This document shows positions 9,001 through 10,096 of a stretch of 10,096 nucleotides of DNA, piece by piece. The position numbers and the translations under genes were made by a program. This stretch comes from an uncultured Flavobacterium sp. (GTDB taxonomy: Bacteria > Bacteroidota > Bacteroidia > Flavobacteriales > Flavobacteriaceae). How positions within the stretch are numbered: the stretch's first letter is position 1; every line of letters starts with the position of its first letter. A model generated the notes under the pieces. The model was not told the origin of the DNA, did not search any database, and saw nothing but the letters and a program-made list of their open reading frames with translations. The stretch lies in assembly GCF_937876455.1 (NCBI RefSeq), contig NZ_CALFIG010000140.1, positions 1-10,096 of the forward strand, written 5' to 3'.

Positions 9001-9227
9001 AAAACTTGAAATTCTATCCAAATCCAGTTGTGGATCAATTAACTATTGTTTACACAAAAGAGATTACTTCAATTCAAATCTATAATCTAAATGGTCAATT
9101 AGTGAAAGTGGTTCAGCCAAATGCAACTAATGTTCAAGTAGATATGACTGAATTATCAACTGCTATGTATATAGTAAAAGTATATGCAGAAGATAAATCA
9201 GCAGAATTAAAAGTTTATAAAAAATAA
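78..9227 (+). CDS. Giant T9SS-secreted multidomain surface protein (Ig-like/GEVED/FN3, adhesin-like)
   Basis: Encodes 3049 residues and is intact from ATG to TAA. Residues 1-29 are hydrophilic. Residues 30-52 form a signal peptide (KKR, then a hydrophobic core, cleavage probably near VNG|Q). Residues 53-256 resemble a jelly-roll MAM/choice-of-anchor domain (opening SESFEG, closing YIDNLVI). Residues 262-352 are fibronectin type III (VNWVDNS, FRVYRST, TTYYYRI). Residues 358-1068 are Thr/Gly-rich beta-strand repeats. From 1075 to 2966 lie about fourteen Ig-like modules, four with other domains nested inside. Residues 2974-3049 are a type A T9SS sorting tail (YPNP, LNGQ, MYIVKV, KVYKK). The expected route is Sec, then T9SS across the outer membrane, then the cell surface or release. 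No catalytic motif is recognised, so an adhesin or matrix role is inferred from architecture; the ligand is unknown. The start is the only ATG upstream of the signal peptide. Four D-S-V/A sites (residues 1806, 2478, 2611, 2692) match the Bacteroidota O-glycosylation motif D(S/T)(A/I/L/M/T/V). It is not assigned to SprB or any other named adhesin. Confidence 0.93.
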   Translation: MINNYDSVDTRFSTGSPTSTKQGETSYTGKKRTWLSLIALFVTLFSFVSVNGQTYLSESFEGTWYLNGNSNTAVTPGGPNAPLGWTQSRPVNNVAPATACATSGGKDWGKMTWNGSAYASVLNTGIGDSGCTPYSTIAAPVDGSSILWFNDGWCSSGNTRRIESPSVNLSTSTSPIVSFSYSYAGSATVTLVGSLDGGNTWNNLSTISTTTSGSWVTKLVLIPDSYKIATAKFGFQVASSYGSYDVYIDNLVIREGVSPNALPISFTATAVTQVGMTVNWVDNSTNETAFRVYRSTDNVNFTQVGSDIPSTTTAGTGTAYNLPTASGLIPGTTYYYRIASVIETGSGYLTGTQATLNGATYYWTGATGDAFATLGKWNTMADGTGTAPTAFAATDVYIIDGDGTTPGGSTTINIGAAVSVGQLKITSNTAVTLQSSTTTTRTITVTGGPGDDFVVESGSTLNLTHATQAAAIVFSGTGNTGLVAGTINFAGSTSNTITTTGGTGTLVTVASTGVVNLGAAGNTLVGSVATLTFTNGSNCNSTGGTTGAPPVPLATWGATSNLTITGITTSTTTATNNAQTFGNVTYNCSAASATMSFWAATTTAVIQGNLTITATGTGRFRATTGGTVTVNGDLILNGGTFEVSSTSGTVKVLGNVIQNGGRLDVTSGSSTASLLVAGQFNQVAGDLLVSGSSSTNKIEFNGTTAQNVSFAGTTNGSVVFRVNNAAGINLTGTMNINVKGSLIISNGNITGSGSVVYIPTHSYTSAAGATSSTTTITVASTVGLQVGMTVTVSAGVGVFAANTTVTAINTATTFTVSTAPTTALSGGASVVSGTFTGTNTLTYNGAVAQTANSLEFPATNGPASLTINNTATAPNNVVTVPFTRTLVGTAGTLTLTAGILDNSTYVLTVPNTAVAAVSAGSATAYMKGALERSLPASLVTGSTYSFPVGKSGFNPFALVNPLTNAGGTVSVKAEVFDAATGGTNGTLIGALNTNRYWAASITNGSANFTNALVKISDTPNGADAIASSTTLTGAYSMVGGLTTTATASSLQSTTPEVTTLDGYYVMASKAAATLATPTVTPSGNQCTNVARAISVLITPGGGAITTVVLNYSINGVAQTAINMTNSTNNGALVADTWTATIPTVTPTNATITWSITATDANSLTRSVTGTAYTDEPNLGVSATAAASLATVCAGSPSSLSISFSNAAPSTLYSTPSVTNATTDEDLGNVTITQGATTILNNTSAINSLTGTIGAATGTAGAFSNYTSFGPYAVTAGQTYNFSLSSLQSTTAYGNSMAIFIDYNRDGDFADAGENVYAATATTSGAHTETGSFTIPASAFNGKTRMRVICNEGTIASSTPSVSYGEYEDYMLNITSSNVGGGATVATPTAYSWSDGTSVVGTTNPLVVNPTTTTTYTGTATVNGCPITATTTVTVNPLPTAPTATNSTQCGTQIPTASVADTNAFTTPTFKWYDAATAGTVVQSSTSTTFTSSISATTTFYVAVVHPTTGCESPRTAVTVSVSTPDAITATSTATSICIGQSITLTAANSATTPAQTYAYSWLSTANSGVATAQSGASITATPTTVGSYTYTVTAVDGSCQTTATVTVTVNPLPVITTATASPNVACAGSTINLDATVINIQAGATNLGAGASTSSSAGQSFLPGAWGGAKTQYLIRASELTALGYSAGNITSLGFEPTTSGQTYTGFQLWVDQTSTTDLTTTFLPTGTQVYLATATNNAFTPVANTVNTLAFGTGSGSSSSFNWDGTSNLVVTFSWSSVPSATTSTGSTMKVDAPGFTCTTYKQSDSVTPAAMLATTTGTTGTNRPKFILGGQIATNVTSSYNWTWSIGSTNVLNTASGTTTVPTGATTTYTVTATNIATGCSASQNVTVSTNVAALSMFAIAPQASSICVGETVTMYANPTGGCIPYTYSWSDGTSVVGTAATLAVTPTSDKTYTLTITDNAGTQLVKTATVTVNNPQPASVAGQTICANSSAFTLSATESTPGNLLNWYAAQTGGSVLASGSTFTTPSISATTTYYVEENALGAVNAGLGRASTTATTSTTPSTYGLVFNLNVKSKLNSVDVYLASATAGNLVVQLQNSTGAVINSKTIAVPAGNATTPVQYTVPLDFIIPAGTGYRLLAISGTSMVRESALGGFPYSLSYFGDITSGYISGTSTSYYFFYNWSLSDVCTGLRVPVTATLNIPPSITLSGASATICNGQATTTAVTVATGGSSYDVYTWSPITGVTGNSSTGWTFNPTSSTTYTLTASQSAGTCSTTATYVVNVNPTPSAITIAPAAPAVCVNSIQALTVTGGTVGSTVNVGTANTTNATTAYPSPFTNYYGGTKHQMLIKASELTALGLMPNIPIQSLSFEVTAVGSTFTGTLQNFQVDMASTSATVLTSTAFLPATTNVRAAADLPVAVGVVTIPLNGQFAWDGVSNIVIQTSYSNTNSGTTTDFVQMKNSDPGFVSTNWYRADSVTAASILAATTPSSSGNARPNMVLDNSASTNITWSPTTNLYTNAAATTPYTGGYATTVYVKSATATTTTYTVSSVTSTGCSASGTITLTVNALPTVATVNPAAVCAPATIDLTASAVTTGSDSGLTFTYFTDSAATTALATPSAVATSGTYYIKGTNANGCSVVMPVTVTINPLPTVTTVAPATVCYPSTVDLTASAVTTGSDSGLTYTYFTDSAATTVLTNPNAVTTSGTYYIKGTNANGCSSIASVVVTINVTNAPTGTASQTFCGSANLSQLVVTGSNIRWYNAATGGTEYPASLWSLVGLVNGTTYYATQTVNGCESTTRLAVTAVINTIPSAPNASAQDFCSAPTVSQLLPNGSSINWYSASTGGTPLASTDILSANTYYVSQTINGCESTRTPVTITITALPAPTGASTQTVFGGVAADATIEDISVSGTNVIWYPTAADAAAGTNAIAAGTQLVDGATYYAVSVVGSCRSTALAVTVTVTLDNRTFDLENLKFYPNPVVDQLTIVYTKEITSIQIYNLNGQLVKVVQPNATNVQVDMTELSTAMYIVKVYAEDKSAELKVYKK
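165..233 (+). other. Signal peptide after a hydrophilic N-terminal extension
   Basis: Residues 30-52 contain a basic KKR, a hydrophobic stretch (LSLIALFVTLFSFVSV) and a small-residue site before Q53. A mature N-terminus starting with Gln shortly before a beta-sandwich domain is common in flavobacterial exported proteins. The preceding 29 residues (78-164) are polar and Ser/Thr-rich, longer than an ordinary signal-peptide n-region. No internal ATG offers a shorter start. The exact cleavage position is inferred. Confidence 0.8.
234..845 (+). other. N-terminal jelly-roll (MAM/choice-of-anchor-like) domain
   Basis: Residues 53-256 directly follow the signal peptide. They open with a SESFEG strand, continue to GW at 84-85, and close with DVYIDNLVI. 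That opening and closing pair is characteristic of the concanavalin A-like beta-sandwich domains found at the start of many T9SS proteins, with roles in carbohydrate or protein binding. The subfamily cannot be assigned by eye. A fibronectin type III domain follows at residues 262-352 (861-1133). Confidence 0.6.
1149..3281 (+). other. Thr/Gly-rich beta-strand repeat region, probable beta-solenoid stalk
   Basis: Residues 358-1068 are dominated by Thr, Gly, Ala, Ser and Asn with short alternating strands. The pattern is clearest at 600-760, where rung-like units such as GDLILNGGTFEV, GNVIQNGGRLDV and GQFNQVAGDLLV recur every 20-25 residues, as in right-handed beta-helices. A distinct module lies at 765-835 (TITVASTVGLQVGMTVTV). 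The last part (about 836-1068) carries SFPVGKSGFNPF and NRYW, a pattern seen in other flavobacterial surface proteins. The likely role is a rigid extension between the N-terminal domains and the Ig array. Confidence 0.55.
3705..4205 (+). other. GEVED domain nested in an Ig-like module
   Basis: Residues about 1210-1376 show GEVED family hallmarks: FGPYAVTAGQTYNFSLS, then IDYNRDGDFADAGE with a Dx[DN]xDGD-type probable calcium-binding loop at 1301-1307, then MRVICNEG, and the signature itself as GEYEDY at 1364-1369. It is flanked by the first half of an Ig-like module (VCAGSPSSLSISFSNA, from about 1191) and its second half (YSWSDGTSVVGT, from 1390). The GEVED domain therefore interrupts that module rather than standing beside it. 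Confidence 0.82.
4989..5591 (+). other. Nested 'ASEL' domain, copy A (about 200 residues), in an Ig-like module
   Basis: Residues about 1638-1838 lie between VACAGSTINLDATVI and SYNWTWSIGSTNV, the two halves of an Ig-like module. Landmarks in order are WGGAKTQYLIRASELTALG, ITSLGFEP, FNWDGTSNLVV, APGF, SDSVTPAAMLA and NRPKFIL. Copy B at 7023-7598 has the same landmarks in the same order. Similar blocks occur in large secreted Bacteroidota proteins, from memory. I do not know an assigned function, and 'ASEL' is only a label for the shared motif. Confidence 0.7.
6201..6644 (+). other. Nested domain of about 150 residues near the end of an Ig-like module
   Basis: Residues about 2042-2189 split an Ig-like module between SISATTTYYVEE and CTGLRVPVTATL. 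In uninterrupted modules of this protein these parts are nearly adjacent (for example NTYYVSQTINGCESTRTPVTI at 2861 onward). The insert reads as a beta-sandwich, with YGLVFNLNVKSKLNSVDVYL, LVVQLQNSTGAVI, FIIPAGTGYRLLAI and a Tyr-rich end (SYYFFYNWSL). It resembles neither the GEVED domain nor the ASEL copies. Function unknown. Confidence 0.65.
7023..7598 (+). other. Nested 'ASEL' domain, copy B, in an Ig-like module
   Basis: Residues about 2316-2507 lie between the Ig half with AVCVNSIQALTVTGG and the half starting NITWSPTTNLY. It aligns with copy A: YGGTKHQMLIKASELTALG, IQSLSFEV, FAWDGVSNIVI, DPGF, ADSVTAASILA and ARPNMVL. The copies are clearly divergent at both protein and DNA level, so the duplication is old or they were acquired separately. 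Confidence 0.7.
7796..8281 (+). repeat. Tandem 243-bp direct repeat encoding two Ig-like modules
   Basis: Two adjacent units (about 7796-8038 and 8039-8281) encode 81-residue Ig-like modules. Bases 7851-7915 and 8094-8158 match over 65 nt with a single mismatch (at 7894/8137). Bases 7971-8000 and 8214-8243 match perfectly over 30 nt. Both pairs have the same 243-nt offset. The rest of each unit is more divergent. The peptide ASAVTTGSDSGLT and the stretch YYIKGTNANGCS occur in both. The repeat preserves reading frame. Confidence 0.92.
8278..8976 (+). other. Three C-terminal Ig-like modules
   Basis: Residues about 2734-2966 hold three modules of roughly 75-80 residues with the recurring pattern Q-x-F/V-x-G/S at the start, a W-Y strand centre (IRWYNAATGG, INWYSASTGG, VIWYPTAADA), then TYY-x-x-x-Q/V and a Gly-Cys or Ser-Cys before the last strand (NGCEST, NGCEST, GSCRST). 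This is the Ig-like fold common just before T9SS or CHU_C tails, probably acting as a spacer at the cell surface. Confidence 0.75.
8997..9227 (+). other. Type A T9SS C-terminal sorting domain (Por secretion tail)
   Basis: Residues 2974-3049 plus the stop codon. The order is LKFYPNPVVDQLTI, then ITSIQIYNLNGQLVK, then VDMTELSTAMYIVKVY and the basic end KVYKK. These are the signature blocks of the roughly 75-residue tail that directs proteins through the type IX secretion system and is normally removed by the PorU-type sortase. Its presence means the gene's 3' end is genuine and the host is T9SS-positive. Confidence 0.95.
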
Positions 9228-9246
9228 TTAATTCAATAAATAAACT

Positions 9247-9277
9247 AAAAGGGCTACTCATCAGTAGCCCTTTTTTT
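9247..9277 (+). terminator. Rho-independent terminator after the giant gene
   Basis: GGGCTACT (9251-9258) pairs perfectly with AGTAGCCC (9263-9270) around a CATC loop, followed by seven T residues (9271-9277). The four A residues before the stem can extend it by pairing with the first T residues. It begins about 20 nt after the TAA and should end the transcript of the giant gene. Confidence 0.93.
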
Positions 9278-9285
9278 ATTTTTAG

Positions 9286-9293
9286 TATTTTTG
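9286..9293 (+). promoter_or_regulatory. Bacteroidota-type -7 promoter box for the acetyltransferase gene
   Basis: TATTTTTG matches TAnnTTTG and ends 19 nt before the ATG at 9313. Transcription would start about 9298-9300, giving a very short leader. A -33 element at normal spacing would fall in the terminator hairpin, and no clear TTG is present there. The box lies just after the terminator's T run, so the gene probably has its own promoter. Confidence 0.6.
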
Positions 9294-9312
9294 TATAAAA
9301 CGATTTATAGTA

Positions 9313-9807
9313 ATGATTTCAATACACCGAGTTGCACTAACAGAGTTACCAATTATCCAACATATGGCACACGAAATTTGGCCACAAACGTATGCCTCTA
9401 TTTTGTCTGTTGAACAATTAGAGTATATGCTGACTAATTTTTACGCGCTAGATGCCTTAGAAACGCAAATGAAGAAAGGACAGCAATTTTTTCTAGCCGA
9501 AGAAAATGGTTTTCCAGTTGGGTTTTTGGCTATTGAACATGATTGTAAGGCTTCTCTGCTTACAAAAATTCATAAATTGTATGTGTTGCGTTCGTGCCAA
9601 GGAAACGGTATTGGTAAGCAGTTAATTGATTTTGCAAGTGAGGAAGCAAAAGAACACAACCAAAAAGGTTTGTTTTTAAATGTAAATAAATACAATTCGG
9701 CACAATTGTTTTATACTAAATTGGGCTTTTCAATTATACAAGAAGAAGTTGTTCCCATAGGGAATGGGTATGTAATGGATGATTATGTAATGCAATTGTT
9801 GTTTTAG
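9313..9807 (+). CDS. GNAT-family N-acetyltransferase
   Basis: Encodes 164 residues, a usual size for a single-domain GNAT enzyme that transfers acetyl from acetyl-CoA to an amine. Acetyl-CoA-binding motif A is at residues 88-105 (KLYVLRSCQGNGIGKQLI), where QGNGIG is the Q/R-x-x-G-x-G/A pyrophosphate loop. Motif B is at 122-139, with NVNKYNSAQLFYTKLGF carrying the conserved Asn and the Tyr-x-Lys-x-Gly-Phe. The N-terminal part (ALTELPIIQHMAHEIWPQTY) matches the usual alpha1-alpha2 region of RimI-like GNATs. The protein ends GNGYVMDDYVMQLLF. It is cytosolic, and the substrate cannot be predicted. It follows the terminator with its own likely promoter, so it is probably independent of the giant gene. 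Its stop codon overlaps the stop of the convergent minus-strand gene by 4 nt. The ATG is preceded by no Shine-Dalgarno, as expected for the phylum. Confidence 0.92.
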   Translation: MISIHRVALTELPIIQHMAHEIWPQTYASILSVEQLEYMLTNFYALDALETQMKKGQQFFLAEENGFPVGFLAIEHDCKASLLTKIHKLYVLRSCQGNGIGKQLIDFASEEAKEHNQKGLFLNVNKYNSAQLFYTKLGFSIIQEEVVPIGNGYVMDDYVMQLLF

Positions 9808-10068
9808 TCTTGTTTGATTTTGGTGTAGTATTTTTTGATGGAAAACAAGGTAAAAAGCAACCAAAATTCTACAAGTATTAGCTTGGCTAAGCTTATAAAT
9901 TCTATGGTGTATAAATAGACTGCAATCAAAATGAATAACACATTTTGAAACCCAGCAAATAAAACGCCTACTTTGTTCTTTTTGTGATAATAATAGGTAG
10001 CACCTAAGGATAGTGCAAAAGCAAAAAACAAAACTAATCTAGCAAAAAGCGTTTCCGATTTTAAACTT
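9804..10068 (-). CDS. Small multi-pass membrane protein, 5'-truncated by the fragment end
   Basis: The minus-strand frame stays open from the TAA at 9804-9806 to the adapter junction at 10068, so the start codon is outside the insert. A TTG at 10029-10031 could be taken as a start, but in-frame codons continue upstream (reading SLKSETLFARLV before FFAFALSLG), so it is probably an internal Leu. The visible part, about 88 residues, has three hydrophobic segments: LVLFFAFALSLGATYYY, then VGVLFAGFQNVLFILIAVYL, then LAKLILVEFWLLFTLFSI. Basic loops follow the first and last (HKKNK; KKYYTKIKQD), which suggests a cytoplasmic C-terminus. I do not recognise the family. It converges on the acetyltransferase gene. 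Confidence 0.7.
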
Positions 10069-10096
10069 AGATCGGAAGAGCGTCGTGTAGGGAAAG
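10069..10096. other. Illumina adapter, right end
   Basis: These 28 bases begin AGATCGGAAGAGC and continue CGTCGTGTAGGGAAAG. They match the reverse complement of the Illumina universal adapter. The junction with genomic sequence is after base 10068. This is library sequence and should be trimmed before any further use. Confidence 0.98.

Noticed and set aside
78..9227. Identification of the giant protein as the gliding adhesin SprB
   Set aside because: SprB is about twice this length, and nothing specific to it is recognised here. The shared traits (size, repeats, T9SS) are general to flavobacterial surface proteins.
9878..9890. Inverted repeat TTAGC-TTG-GCTAA as a terminator or operator
   Set aside because: The stem is 5 bp, lies inside the minus-strand membrane protein gene, and has no T run.
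1..10096. A 13-base terminal inverted repeat (GCTCTTCCGATCT / AGATCGGAAGAGC) suggesting a mobile element or linear replicon
   Set aside because: The bases are exactly the common end of Illumina adapters, so the symmetry is a library artefact.

Overview
The window looks like a complete sequenced fragment from a low-GC member of the Bacteroidota, most likely Flavobacteriales. The evidence is the type IX secretion (T9SS) C-terminal sorting domain on the giant protein, two TAnnTTTG (-7) promoter boxes of the Bacteroidota type, the lack of Shine-Dalgarno sequences, and A/T-rich codon choice. Both ends are Illumina adapter sequence (1-13 and 10069-10096), so the genomic insert is 14-10068. An approximately 10 kb insert with adapter on both ends fits a synthetic long-read or amplified-fragment library; that is an inference.

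Layout. 14-77 is an A/T-rich leader with a -7 box. 78-9227 (+) is one giant gene for a 3049-residue secreted surface protein and fills about 90% of the insert. Its order is: a hydrophilic N-terminal extension, a signal peptide, a jelly-roll (MAM/choice-of-anchor-like) domain, one fibronectin type III domain, about 700 residues of Thr/Gly-rich beta-strand repeats, then about fourteen Ig-like modules ending in a T9SS type A tail. Several Ig-like modules are interrupted by other domains. A GEVED domain and two copies of a roughly 190-residue domain sit in what looks like the same B-C loop of three different Ig modules, and a fourth, unrelated insert of about 150 residues sits near the F-G loop of another. 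9251-9277 is a strong rho-independent terminator. 9313-9807 (+) encodes a GNAT-family N-acetyltransferase. Converging on it with a 4-nt overlap is the 3' part of a small multi-pass membrane protein gene on the minus strand, cut off by the fragment end.

How the parts work together. The giant protein should be exported by Sec, moved across the outer membrane by the T9SS, and attached to or released from the cell surface, probably as an adhesin or matrix-like protein. No enzyme active site is recognised in it. The acetyltransferase and membrane protein show no clear functional link to it and are separated from it by the terminator. I see no new multi-gene system here. The most notable structure is the nested-domain architecture and the tandem and dispersed repeats within the giant gene.
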